A stretch of DNA of 42,224 nucleotides, taken from Prorocentrum cordatum. Lineage: Eukaryota > Sar > Dinophyceae > Prorocentrales > Prorocentraceae. Each line of letters begins with the position of its first letter. The stretch's first letter is position 1. The translations under genes and the position numbers were made by a program. The stretch is from NCBI GenBank assembly GCA_963575745.1, contig CAUYUJ010000367.1, positions 72,501-114,724 on the forward strand. Direction: 5' to 3'. Of the stretch, positions 1 to 10,099 are shown piece after piece. Below the pieces are notes generated by a model. The model saw only the letters and a list, made by a program, of their open reading frames with translations. It did not search any database and was not told the DNA's origin.

Positions 1-405
1 GAATTCGACTGGCTGGCGCGCCTTGACCTGCTACGGATGCAGAAAGTACTGGAGCTGCGTAGGTGGCTCCATGCTTCAGTTACGATCACGAATCCGTTAT
101 CATATGGAAAATACTTTCCGACGGGCGACGGTTCCTCCAAATTTTTGAGAGCTGCGCTGCAGCTACAAACCTGAGGACTGCACAATCAAACGCCCCATGA
201 TCGACTACATGGAATATAAATTTGGACTGTCAGAACGCATTGTCAAATGTCTCAACACCTCCGAAAAACCTACCCCAGGTCACCACATTGTCCGCCCGGG
301 CCGGGTGGGCCAACTAGCTCCACCCCGCGCCGGAATTCCTCTAGCTCATCGATGCTGGAAAGCTCTACGAGGTACTGGGAGCCAGCAGTAAACCGTCGAC
401 CAGGT
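1..405. repeat. R1-like module end with left arm of the LINE landing-pad palindrome
   Basis: There is no convincing coding sequence here. The part from about 270 to 405 matches the ends of the R1 modules at 20.9-21.1 and 33.9-34.04 kb: CACATTGTCCG, GGGTGGGCCAACTAGCTCC, CGGAATTCCTCTAGCTCATC, then AGCTCTACGAGGTACTGG and a degenerate hairpin left arm (CCAGCAGTAA). The first 270 bases resemble a diverged R1 interior. The left palindrome arm stops at element F, and the right arm (GGGACCCTCGTTGAGCTC) reappears at about 2596, so F sits inside the palindrome. Confidence 0.6.
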
Positions 406-1018
406 CTTGTTTTGCGTCTTTGCTGGGGCCATCATGGCCACTGAGGCCAGGTCCAACGAAGTCCCAGGCGAAGCGAAGCCACTCAAAACCCAATAACAAA
501 AGATCAGACAGAACAGCGGAGCAGTGCAGATAGAAATATAAGAGAAATGAAAAAATGAGACCAGCCGAGCGCGGCTTAAACAAGCGAATGAACAAAGAAG
601 TTCTGCACAACCTGTGGGAGAACATCGCAGATGCGCTCCGCCGCTGATAACTCTGCATCTGTTACCGTGGCACATGGTGGAAGACACCAGGCTGCAAGAT
701 AAACATCCTTGTAGAAGATATACATATTCCGCAGACCGAATTGCATCAACACACCACAGGCACTTCCGCGGCGGCACACACACACCCATCAAAGCCCGCT
801 CGGATAAGGCAAAGAGAAATCGGCGTACACATGGCCCTGGCGGGCCTGATGAGTCATATGAATAATGTCTGCCTTGAGTATCGTACGGGAAGAGATCAAA
901 TGAGATACAACTATGACTACCACAAGGAGAAAACATGAGATCCACACCTTCGTTCAAAGTCCGTCAACGTCCTACCGAACCTACACACATCGTCAAACTC
1001 TGGATGTCCAATGTTGGC

Positions 1019-1050
1019 GCCTTTACCTTTGCCTTTGCCTTTGCCTTTGC
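1019..1050. repeat. (TTTGCC)n hexanucleotide microsatellite
   Basis: About five TTTGCC-type hexamers. On the minus strand they form the 3' end of the open frame of element F, giving a Gln-Arg run in that frame and a Lys-Gly run in the neighbouring frame. Confidence 0.85.
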
Positions 1051-2234
1051 AGGCAGTACTTCCACATGACGACGTTGTATCGCTCCTCGGACGTCCGCAG
1101 ATCTGGATTCGGAATTCGCTGCACTTGAAATCCTTTATAAACTTGGCAGCCTCGGCACGGTTCATTTGCCCTGTAATAACTGTGCCTCTCGAAAAATTCC
1201 AGAAGGTCCTCCAACGTCGCTTGCGCATTCACGCACATCCCGCGCTTCAGCACAACATGATCTTCCCTGGCCTTCTTTGCAGGGATCCCACCTTCTGTCA
1301 GAAGTTCTGCAAACAAATCCACTCCATCCTTGAAATGCTGGATCGCATTCGACTCGCTGCTACTGCCAGCAGCGTCAATCCAAGCCTTAACATCGGCAAT
1401 GGTGGCCTGAGAGCACGTGGAAGTCCCCTTGGCCTTGGCATGAGCCCCCCCACGAGACATCGGGCGCGACACCGGGGAAGCGACATGGACAGACGGCGGA
1501 GCAGGGCAAGAGGAAGCAGGAATGGACAATGAAACAGAATGAGGGATAGTCGTATTGTTCCTAAAACTGAACGCACGTGGGACGAAATCAATAACCTTTT
1601 TACTGAAACGTTGCAGTAAACTAATTTCTTCAAACAAGTCTTCCACGCATGGTTTCGCCGCAAGCATCACGGTGACAATATGACCGATGCATTTCTTGAA
1701 AGTTCGATCGTCGAAATGCTCAGGATCCGCCAGGAAACGGGCCAGATTTGTTTCCTGACCAACTTCAACAGCACAAAGGGATGCCACAATTGGTTCAGCC
1801 GAGAGTTTATGCAGAACAGTGTTTGTGCGAGCTTCAAAAGCAACTTTGAAATCTTCAAGCTCGGCATGACCATACTCCGACATCAAGCCCAAACCCAGAC
1901 CATGCACGGGCTCGTGTACAAGAGAGTAAATGTGGCTACCCAGAGACACGACATCAGTTTGTGTTTCTTGCTCGGAAGCCTGCGCACCTAGCTCTGTCTG
2001 AGTCCCAGCGGCATTTGATATCACGGCATTCGTTTGCTTATCCGAATGCGGAGCGAGGCAATCCAAAAGAATCCCTGTCTGATCGACAGGATCAACTGCA
2101 GGACCGAACGAGCGCAATGAGAAGTCAATCGCGGGCTCGACAGCAGTCTCGACGCCTGGCGGCGGCGCAACAGGAACGGGCGCCGCGCAGAATCCGAGAA
2201 GTGACGCTCTCAAACGATGCCTGTGATATGACAT
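1023..2234 (-). CDS. Unrecognised protein of element F (about 404 aa)
   Basis: The minus-strand frame is open from 2627 to the TAA at 1023. The stretch before about 2240 looks non-coding (Ser, Phe, Cys and Leu rich), so I chose the ATG at 2234 (protein begins MSYHRHRL). From about residue 50 the composition is that of a real soluble protein. Two predicted helical blocks are visible. One follows AELEDFKVAFEAR and runs through FLADPEHFDDRTFKKCIGHI to LFEEISLLQRF. The other is ADVKAWIDAAGSSSES followed by HFKDGVDLFAELL and ATLEDLLEFFER. A Ser/Pro-rich linker separates them. I recognise no family, catalytic motif or membrane segment. The C-terminus runs into a hexanucleotide repeat and may be frameshifted there, because an alternative frame is also open at 917-1228. 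It lies alone inside element F and could be an ORF1-like or accessory protein of that element. Confidence 0.45.
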   Translation of the reverse strand: MSYHRHRLRASLLGFCAAPVPVAPPPGVETAVEPAIDFSLRSFGPAVDPVDQTGILLDCLAPHSDKQTNAVISNAAGTQTELGAQASEQETQTDVVSLGSHIYSLVHEPVHGLGLGLMSEYGHAELEDFKVAFEARTNTVLHKLSAEPIVASLCAVEVGQETNLARFLADPEHFDDRTFKKCIGHIVTVMLAAKPCVEDLFEEISLLQRFSKKVIDFVPRAFSFRNNTTIPHSVSLSIPASSCPAPPSVHVASPVSRPMSRGGAHAKAKGTSTCSQATIADVKAWIDAAGSSSESNAIQHFKDGVDLFAELLTEGGIPAKKAREDHVVLKRGMCVNAQATLEDLLEFFERHSYYRANEPCRGCQVYKGFQVQRIPNPDLRTSEERYNVVMWKYCLQRQRQRQR

Positions 2235-2590
2235 TCCGCTACGGACATGAGGCATGAATAAAGATGCGACGTGAACAAACACAACAGGGAGAATGGGAAA
2301 ACTGCACAAACTCGAGACAGTAGTACCCGGAACACTTGGGATGTGATCAGACACTGCAAATTTGTTATCTCCACGCAAGGCGAAGGTACAATACCAACTG
2401 CCACCAGCACACCGCAACAAGAAATGAGAATGAGAAGCCAGCAATGAGAAGTAAGATGCACAGGGAGATGGGCGGTTGCGTAAGCAAAGCAAAAACACCA
2501 CGCTAGCTCTCCGTTCACCTTCGCGGAGGTTCCCCAGGCAGGAGAAAATGAACGCACGAGGAGCTTGAGGCGGAGCTTGAGCCAGAATGG

Positions 2591-2850
2591 CTTGAGCCGG
2601 GACCCTCGTTGAGCTCTTTGCACGCATGGCGCTGCTCGGAACGCAAGGAGGAAGCTTTCCTGAGCATCCCCTTGAAAACTCGAAAACCGAATTTTATCAT
2701 GTCAGCATTAAATCAGTTCCACCTAGTGTTTCGATCGGAATACTGAACCTACAGCCCTGAGAATTGCACAATGCAAAGCGCCATGATCAACTGCAGGGAA
2801 TAAAAATCTGGGTTTCCAAAACTGGGAGCCGGCGGCAAGCCGTCAAACTT
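2591..2850. repeat. R1-type module and left palindrome arm at the 3' end of element B
   Basis: It begins with the right palindrome arm left over from element F (GGGACCCTCGTTGAGCTC). It continues with the R1 interior (compare 33.35-33.55 kb, GGCGCTGCTCGG) and ends in ACTGGGAGCCGGCGGCAAGC then CGTCAAACTTGG, a diverged copy of the hairpin left arm. Element B starts immediately after. Confidence 0.65.
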
Positions 2851-5216
2851 GGTTTCTGGGTTTGCGCGGGCTCCAGGGCGCTGTCCGCAGCGCCGCCCGA
2901 CTGGGCGCCTAGCGAGCCTAGCAGGTCTAAGCGGAGGGCGCGTGTGAGCGCCTCGGCGGCAGCCAGTTCACAATCTGTGATCGTGGAGTGCGGTGGTAAA
3001 AGAAAGGCACTGGAGGCGATGCCCCTCCAAACGAGGGCATCACGTGGCTCACTCCCTGGGGTCCTCCTGCGGGCTATCTGACGAGACCCGAATGGAGAAT
3101 GAGTGGTGTGGTAGGTCGGACCCCACTGACTGCAATCCAAGAAGCCTTTCTGCAGCCAAAAACCACATCCGCAACCGTTCCCGTCCACTCCCCCATCGCA
3201 TGCCCCACGATAGGCGACGTGTATAGGATATTGTGACTCAATCGGACTGCATGCAACCTGATTGGAATAGAAAGTGCGGCCCTCTCGGGCCAGGTGGGTG
3301 AGCTCGTCAGCCCTGGTGTTGTCTTCTTTGTACTCATGTCGATCTATGTCCCGTCCTATGTTCGCCGCTCGGATGTTCGCGCGGCAGCTCAGCTCGTATA
3401 TGGTCTCCACACACTCCGCAACTCTGTCGGCATAACCCTGATTATGGCACCTCCACCTCCCTTGGAGCCACGATGAGACCAGTAGTGAGTCCCCTTGGAG
3501 GTCCACGCCTATCCCCTCACTCAAGACGTCCCAAGCCGTAGCACGCTGACATATAGTGGCCAACCGCTTGGACTGTTTCTCAAGGGCCTCAGGAGTCGTT
3601 CCCTCGGTGGACTGCTTGGCCTCGAACTGGGTGGAGCCCCAACTGGGACCTGTGGTAGCAACATAGCAATATTCAAAGATTTTGCGTCTATTGAAGTGCC
3701 CCAAGATCGTCCGCCACAACTTCACAAAGCCTGTGTATGAGTCGTCAAAGCCGTCCCACCAGCAGGGTCCCAAGACTTCCCTAAATGGGCATTGCCAGGT
3801 CCGTTGGCCTATACTCGTGGGACCAAAACGTCCCCTGGTGCCCGGGCGTGCCAGCGAGAGCTGTCCCGATGCATGCAGAGAAGATGTCAGGTCGTCTCTC
3901 CGAGACGTCCACTCGGGATTGTCGAGAAAGCAAAAAGTGCCTCGACTGTCCAAAAAGGTACGTGAGCACCGTCCGTCCCCTCTGTCGATCCTCCGTCTCA
4001 CATCCCTCCCATCCTCCGTATCCGTCTCCCTGGCAGTGTAACGAGAATGGATAGCAAGCTGACCCTGCACATACTGAGCCACACTCCGTGCAACATTGAA
4101 ACTGCGTGCACATACCAACTGCGTTATAGATTGGAAGCCCTCATCACAAAATTGCCGTCGGACGTGGTCCAATCGTCGTGGCCCCCATATGTCCCAGCTC
4201 TCAGTGGCTGGCTTCCTGCGCCCGAACATAGACATGAGTAGACTCCCCTCGCAGCTGTGCAGTAATCGTAGCCCCTCCGCATCCAATGTGAAGCAGTCGG
4301 GGCCGTAAGACCTGACGTTCTGAACTCTCTGTTGATTTCTATAGAACTTAGCCCGTGGGCTCACAGATTTAGAACGAAAATACGGTGCATGTGCGAAAAA
4401 CGCCCTCCTGGCCATCGTGATCCGATGACGAATATCTCCATGTGCATGATCAAACTCTGATTCCACCACCGCGCCTAGTACCTGCATCTTCGTCACTCTC
4501 TTGAGCGGGAAGGGGGCCCCTGCTATATCCACCTCAAAGGAGCATGGTGGGGAGTCTCCTGCAATCATATACTCGAGAGAGTCTGGTTCCCATGATAAAC
4601 CCCAGTCTCTGAAGCAAGTGGTGAGTGATGTCAAGAGATACTGTAAATCCTGAGCCGAGGTCGCAACGAGATATATGTTATCCGCCCACAAGGCATGTGA
4701 GTACCTGCACACGTCCATAGATACATCCAAGATGTCCGTCACGGGGTATCCTAGCTGGAGGTCCTCCCAAGACTTGAATAGGTCAGCACACATCGCAAGC
4801 ACCACAAGATTAAAGAGCAAGGGACTCTCTGTAGTAGCCTCCAAGCCCTCGACACATAATATACCCGACGTCCCCACAAGAGGCCCCAGGATACCATGCG
4901 TGAGCCTAGGGTGGAATTTGAGCGCCTCCAGAGCACGCGCCACAACTTGGATCGTAATGTTGTCGAAAGCCTTTTTTGATATCGGCCTGCGCAACATAAG
5001 CAGTTTGGTCGTTGTTGTTTTTGCCCCAGACGCTCCCATGTTGACATGTCTGTTTGAGTGGCCCCACGATCTCCCAAGGGCTCCTACCAGGGCTGAAACC
5101 GTAGAGCCCCAGTCGTTGCAGGTCCCAGACACCTCCGCCTCCAGTGTAATAGTGAGGGATGTGAGGTACCATTTGGCAAGACTATTGGCAACGACAATCG
5201 AGCGTGTCTCACCCAA
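2787..5216 (-). pseudogene. Element B reverse transcriptase, connector and permuted RNase H (decayed)
   Basis: Third part of the broken polyprotein, following a TGA at 5223-5225 in the same frame (MPKVPS before it, GETRSIVVANSLAKWY after it, matching C and A). Between about 5130 and 4977 the homologous protein continues in another frame (LYGFSPGRS, then QHGSVWGK, then AQADIKK). The original frame resumes as KKAFDNIT after the T6 run at 4972-4977 (motif A). The RT motif C is HALWADNIYLV (residues 174-184, Asn at 180). RNase H signatures are GDSLLV (D576), EDNTRADELT (D637), ACDGGVDGNGCG (D674) and ITDCELAAAEAL (E750), in that permuted order. The frame does not stop inside the element: its last 20 or so codons run through the landing-pad hairpin into R1 DNA. 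The family role is target-primed reverse transcription in the nucleus. This copy cannot encode it without repair or recoding. Confidence 0.9.
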
Positions 5217-5222
5217 TGATCG

Positions 5223-5945
5223 TCATGAAGGTACTTTGGGCATCAACGTAATGAGAACCTGTCGCCATGTATCTGGAGTCGGAGAGCACGCACGATAGAT
5301 AGAGAGAAATGTGGTGTAGATATGGCGGATAGATCTCCACGTGAGCGATTTCAGCAACTCGGCTGCACATCCGTCGGGCCCGCACGACCTCCCCGTGCGA
5401 AGGCGGGCTCTCGCTCTGAGAACAACGGCAAAAGAGAGCTTCGGCGCTGGCCGACCTGACACATTGGCCTGCTCCCGCAAGCGTCGTAGTAAAGAGAGTT
5501 GCTCTGCGCGAGACTGTGCACACGACATGGTTGTAGCCCCGTGTATCTGAAGCGCCTCCTCCCACTTCCACCGATCCTCCGTAACCTCCCCATCCACCTC
5601 CAACGATGTAGTCTGAACCCGCTGTGTTTTCCTTCCTCCATGAAACTCCCAAGTAAGTCGGGCCCTGTAGTGCTGTCGTCTGTGGGGTCTGATTTGTTGT
5701 GTAATGGTTTTCATTTGGGCTCTCTTATCTTGGGGGTCCATGCCGGTGCGCGACTTGAGTCTACGGTACACGGCCTGGAGATCGGCCAACACCGCCGGCT
5801 TGACAGGCGCGGAACTGACTGCTGGCGGCACAAGATAGGGATCGGCGAGACCAGACAAGCACGACCCAATGTCTGCAGGGGATGTCTTGGGAATGCCGAT
5901 ATCCGCGAGAGAGGCGAACTGGGATTGTTGGAGCTGGTCAGACAA
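5223..5945 (-). pseudogene. Element B linker and N-terminal RT segment
   Basis: It is in the same frame as both neighbouring pieces and bounded by TGA codons (6015-6017 upstream, 5223-5225 downstream); the frame is open all the way back to the upstream TGA. The first part is a basic linker. The second part is the RT entry region: VVLRARARL, then SCGPDGCAAELLKSL (the GPD motif of RT block 0/1), then TWRQVLITLMPK. The same order is seen in C (ASGPDGISAEVL, then SWRQAFITLMPK) and in A (APGPDNVTVTMLKQL, then SWRQLAATLMPK). The two flanking TGAs would each be one transition from CGA. Confidence 0.85.
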
Positions 5946-6014
5946 AGGTCGACGAGCCGTGGAGGTAGGGCGGGGTTGGGAGCGAGGTCGATATCGAGGA
6001 GCGCGAACCTGGGG

Positions 6015-7259
6015 TCAGATCTCGAACTTGAGAAGGGCATGATCCGAATAGTGGCTGTGGACTCCGTCACGCAGCCATTTCACGATGGTCTCTCCTCTCC
6101 CCCAGGCCGTCGGAATGCAAACGTAATCTAGCACTTTGCTAGGGATGGCGGCTCCCCACTTCCAGTAGGTCGGAGTCCGTTCTGCAAAAGTATTGATGGC
6201 GCACAGTCCCTCCTCCCCCATGAAGTGTTCAAAGTGCTCCCTCATCATCCCCTCCCTCCACCGTCTGCTCTCTGAATCATTCCCGCATCCTCCTTGCCGT
6301 GTCATCATAAGTCCCTCCCCCGTGATCGGCTCCCCCCGTGTCGACACAAGGTCAGGCGTGAGCTCCACATTGGCGTCGCACACAAGAAGCCAGCAAGTGC
6401 CTGGGAGCCTCTGCACCGCCCCACGGCGCATTTCCCGCAGCTGTCGGCACATTGTCTCCATATCCGTCGGAGAGTCATCATACGAGCAGTCTTTGAAACA
6501 AGCGCTGCAGAAGCAAACACCGTTACCGAAAAGCACACCTGCGATCCTATCTAAGTTAAAACAAGTATGAATTATGTTGCATTGGCACGATGCCCGCACC
6601 AGAACCCCTGCTCGGAGACAGCTGGATCGATAACCCAGCCAACCAAGCCGTCTGATCCCATCGGAGAAAAGTAAGTGCTGGCACTCCTGGAGGCCAACCA
6701 CCGCAACTCCTTCATGAAGGAGCTGTCTGCATAGGGCGAATCCTCTAGCATCACGGCGACCAACCCTGGCAACATTCATGGAACCTGCCGCGAAAGGCCT
6801 GTTGCCTCTGTCCGCGCTCTCGCGGCGCCCTCGGTCCAAGCTGGATTGGAAAGCGGCCACTGTGGTCTGGATACCGCAACGAGGCAAGACCGCATCCCAG
6901 ACATCCTTGTGGATGGTCCAGCGTGCTTCCGATGCCTTCCAAACTGCAAGCTCGATGGGTCGATGGGTCTGGAGGCCGGGCGGCTTGGTCCAGATAGTGC
7001 TGATGCCTTTGCCCGATCCCGTCTGACTGCTGATGCCAAACTTTGTGTTCGGAAAGTATGTGAGAATCGTTTGCCTCCAGATACCATGGAAACGTCCCAC
7101 GGCGGCAATATGACCCTTCTTCCATTCTGGGGCCTCGATCTTGATGGTGATTTTTTTTTGGACGACGATCCATATCTGCGCGGATGTTCTGCATGGTGCG
7201 ATCTCCTGCGAGCTTCTTTTGAGCATATGTACGTTCACTAGGATCCAAGATAATCGCAT
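6015..7259 (-). pseudogene. Element B ORF1 C-terminus and APE-type endonuclease
   Basis: Minus-strand frame, with frameshifts at its upstream end. The first codons from 7259 are spurious: between about 7313 and the T9 run at 7151-7159 the homologous sequence (LWDAIILDPSERTYAQKKL) lies in another frame. After the T9 run, ORF1 resumes as EAPEWKKGHIAAVGRFHGIW, a signature shared with C and A. The endonuclease follows with VVGLQECQHL (catalytic Glu), LLVCDANVEL (Asp-x-Asn), KVLDYVCIP and HYSDHALLKF (terminal Ser-Asp-His). These are the blocks of the APE-like endonuclease of LINEs, which nicks target DNA to prime reverse transcription. The frame ends at a TGA immediately after the SDH motif. Confidence 0.87.
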
Positions 7260-7283
7260 CCCACAAGTGTTTCCAGTTCCATT

Positions 7284-8201
7284 TTACATCCCCATCGATA
7301 CCAGCACAAACTTGATACGGCAGAAAGAAAACTTGGGCTGGTTACCATTGGTACGAAGGGTACCAACATCATCCACTTTGGCTCTATCTTCCTCCCCGAG
7401 GAGGTCAAGTAAGTTTCGAATAAGATGCTGGCAATCGAAGTCCGTGATCTGCGTCCCTGAGCGCGACATCGCACTGTACGCATCCGTGACCCAGCCACGG
7501 AGCTCGATATATGATGGGTTCCACTGGCGCTGTACTCCAGCTCCTCCAACCGATGACGTGCCTCCCGCACTCGGGGCCGCCGCGGAGGCCGACGTGCCTG
7601 CTTTGATGAGGGCGAGTTCCTTTTCAAGGCGGTCGAGTTTTGTATCCTGCTTGTCGTTGTGAGCCCTGAGCGAACCAATATCATCCTTGACCTCTGTGAT
7701 TTCCTGCTTGAGCTTAATCATATTCTCGGACTGGAGGGAGGCCGGGGCGCTCAGGGCATCTCCGAGCTTGCCGAAATAGCGGGGTACGTCATCCGCCTTG
7801 CAAGCCTCGCTGAACGAGGCCATAGATTTCTCACACGCCTCTCGTTTTGCCTCCAATGCCGTCGCCTGTGCCCGTCGCTTGACCCTGCGGTCGTCGCCCA
7901 TGACTACATCCGACACAGCCGTCGTCATATCTGATGCCGCTCTGTGGAGCTGACTGAGATGTATTCCCCAGCGCTGACACCAATCTTGATCGTCCTGAAG
8001 GGACCTTTTGCGGGATGCAGCCTGGACCGCTGGGTCCTCAGCCTCCCTGCGTTTGAGGTAGTTGTCAAGATCAATATATTCAGTGGGATCGATAGACGCG
8101 TCGATGGGATCAGTCTTCTCGTCTGTCCTCTGCCTGGCACAGTGACGTGTCAAAACCTGATTGAAGGGATACGACGCGGTGCCTCCCTCGACCAATCGCA
8201 A
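7284..8201 (-). pseudogene. Element B ORF1 (coiled-coil protein), 5' part
   Basis: Open minus-strand frame with a TGA directly upstream of 8201 and no convincing upstream ATG; the first internal ATG gives MTTAVSDVVMGDD. A basic cluster (DDRRVKRRAQ) is followed by a heptad-patterned coiled coil near residues 150-205 (ENMIKLKQEITEVKDD, then KLDRLEKELALI). A Gly/Ser/Ala linker and the conserved block NPSYIELRGWVTDA, then HLIRNLLDLL, then SFCRIKF come next, matching C and A. Homology leaves this frame near 7313, so the TAA at 7284 is out of the ancestral frame. By analogy with LINE ORF1 proteins it probably multimerises and binds element RNA; this is inferred from the coiled coil and position only. 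Confidence 0.8.
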
Positions 8202-8440
8202 TCACACGAGAGCAGGAGTCGGACTCACACAAGAGCAGGAGTCGGACGCAGACGAGAGAAATACACCTGCGGTGTAAGAGGTGGAAAAGGGAGGTAGAAG
8301 TGACTGCAAAAGGGAAGGTGGCGCATCGTGGCCTCCTCCTCCTCTGGAGCGACGTTGCTCTTGAGCCGACGTTGCTTGAGCGAGGAACTCGTAGAGCTCC
8401 CTTGCAATCTACATGAATCGCGCGCGCAAGGGAGCAGTTT

Positions 8441-8941
8441 GATGGCGGAGGACGTAGAGGACAAGGAGCGAGGAGAAGAAGGAGGTGGAGGAGGCCAAGG
8501 AGGAGGAGGAGAAGACGGAGCAGGAGAGGAAGAAGAAGCGGGAGAAGGAAGGAGAGAGGATGATGAGCAGGAGAAGCGGAAGGATCGCGAAGGATGATGA
8601 CGAGGAGGAGGAGGAGGAGGAGAAGTAGGAGGAGGAAGAGAACGAGGAGGGAGAAGAGGAAACAAAAAAAAAAAACAAAAAAAAAAAAAAGGAGCAGGTA
8701 AAGGCGAAACAGAAAGAGAAGGAGGAGTAGGGGGGAAAGAAGGAAGAGGAGAAGGAGAAACAGGAGAAGGAGCAGATGAAGACGAAAGAGAGGGAGGAGG
8801 AGGAGGAGGAGAAAGAAGAGGAGGAGGAGCAGAAGAAGGAGACAGGCGAAGGGGAGAAGGCAGAGGAGGAGGGGAAGTGGTGGAAGGAGGAGAAGGAGAA
8901 GAAGAAGCAAAGAAGGAGGGGAAGCAAGAGTGGAGAGAAAC
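8441..8941. repeat. Polypurine/polypyrimidine tract, 5' region of element B
   Basis: About 500 bases of almost uninterrupted A and G on the plus strand (GGAGGA, GAAGGA and similar units), with two poly(A) runs near 8665-8691. Long Leu/Ser/Phe-rich or Glu/Lys-rich open frames here reflect composition, not genes. It lies upstream of ORF1 of element B and may be an expanded part of its 5' untranslated region. Confidence 0.9.
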
Positions 8942-8959
8942 GAGGAGACGTCTCGATAC

Positions 8960-9840
8960 CGTAGGCGGATCTACTTGATCACCTTCTGCTTCAAAATGCT
9001 GTTCGGCTCCAAAGCCAGTTCACAGCCCGGATGAAGTAGAAAAAACGAGCATTTATCTCTTAAAACAAATTAAGAGAGAACGAATAGGCCGAACAGCTCT
9101 GTAGCTGATGCGCAGCTCAAGTTAAGTCGAGTAAACCATGACCATCTCCAAAAAAATGAACAGAGTACGAATAGTTGTTCGGCCCCAGCGCTCAAAGCAG
9201 ACCGAGGTCAGGCGTCTAGATACTTTAAACTAGCGCGCCTAATGATTTGCTTCCAATTGCTGTGCCGAACAGCTCTGTAGCTCATCTGCAGCTCGAGTGA
9301 AGTCAAGAGAACCATCACCATCTCTGAAAATTAGCAGAGGATGAATAGTTTTCCAGCCACAGCGCTGATAGAAGACCGACTTCAGGCGTCTAAACACTTT
9401 TAACTAGCGCGTCTGATGATTTCCTTCCGATTGCTGTGATGAACAGCGCTGTAGCTCATCTGCAGCTCGATCTAAGTCAAGAAAACCAGAACTATCTCTA
9501 CAACAATTAGCAGAGTACGGATAGGTTTTCGGACCCGGCCCTGATAGAAGACCGAATTCAGGCGTCTAGATACTTTAAACTAGCTCGCCTGATGATTTCA
9601 TGTCGATTGATGTGCCGAACAGCTCTGCAGCTGATCTGCAGCTCGAGTAAAGTCAAGAAACTCATCATCATCTTCAAAAGAGAGAGAAGAGTACGAACAG
9701 CTTCGCGAACCTAGCTCTGGTATCAGACCGAGTTCAGACATCTAACTGCTTGAAACGAACGCGCCTGACGATTCTACATCGATTCGGTGCGCCTACCAGT
9801 TCTGTAGCTCTCCTGCAGCTCGAGTTATGTGCAGAATGGC
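8960..9840. repeat. Diverged satellite array, about 5 monomers of 172-177 bp
   Basis: The anchor CAGCTCTGTAGCT or a close variant recurs at about 9096, 9268, 9445, 9618 and 9795. Each anchor is followed by CAGCTCGAGT-type and GAGTACGAATAG-type blocks. It is related to the R2 monomers at 14.5-20.6 kb but clearly more diverged, for example lacking CAGCCCGAGTTAAGTGC. No gene is visible. Confidence 0.85.
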
Positions 9841-10050
9841 AGTACTAAGTACCCGATCGACCTGATATTCAGATGGCGAGCGGGAAAAAGATCGAAGGTA
9901 AGGAAAAATACTAGAACTCAAACGAATTGTTGAATTTCGAGAAATCGAAGATAAACCGAGCAAAATTATGCAAAACTTCCGTCGAATTTTTTTTTGCCAA
10001 CTAGCCCCCCAGCGCGCCGGAATTACTGGAAGCCGGCGGTAAACTGTCAA
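9841..10050. repeat. R2 tail and left palindrome arm at the 3' end of element E
   Basis: It contains the R2 tail landmarks ACCCGATCG, GATGGCGAGCGGG, AAAATACTAGA and TTGAATTTCGAGAA. It ends in TTGCCAACTAGC, CGCCGGAATTACTGGAA and then the hairpin left arm CCGGCGGTAA followed by CTGTCAACCAGG. Element E begins right after. Confidence 0.8.
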
Positions 10051-10099
10051 CCAGGTTGTCTGCGGTTTGCGGTCTCGCGGTCGGGCCCTCGCGGGGCAG

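Larger units (their letters stand above)
406..2590 (-). mobile_element. Element F: non-autonomous or unrelated element in the LINE landing site
   Basis: The segment separates the two arms of a landing-pad palindrome (left arm ends near 405, right arm starts near 2591). Its left end, TTGTTTTGCG just after GTCGACCAGG, resembles the LINE 3' ends at 2.85, 10.05, 21.1 and 34.24 kb. It encodes no reverse transcriptase or endonuclease that I can see; its only substantial open frame is the minus-strand one ending at 1023. It could be a parasite of the LINE machinery or a LINE-like element whose RT part was lost. Exact ends and any target duplication are not resolved. Confidence 0.5.
2851..8950 (-). 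mobile_element. Element B: decayed full-length LINE (ORF1, APE endonuclease, RT, permuted RNase H)
   Basis: One continuous homologue of elements A and C, read on the minus strand. ORF1 lies upstream (8.2-7.15 kb), followed by endonuclease (6.9-6.02 kb), RT (5.4-4.5 kb) and RNase H (3.5-2.95 kb). At least four frameshifts and two in-frame TGA codons make it a pseudo-element. The 3' end is set by the hairpin junction near 2851. The 5' end is uncertain and placed where the polypurine tract stops, near 8950; no target duplication was recognised. Confidence 0.85.

Noticed and set aside
3682-4054. Plus-strand open frames across LINE bodies (also at 22.3-22.9, 34.7-35.3 and 41.0-41.7 kb)
   Set aside because: Antisense shadows of the minus-strand RT/RNase H frames, with no family resemblance.
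8110-8935. Leu/Ser/Phe-rich or Glu/Lys-rich open frames
   Set aside because: Produced by the polypurine tract.
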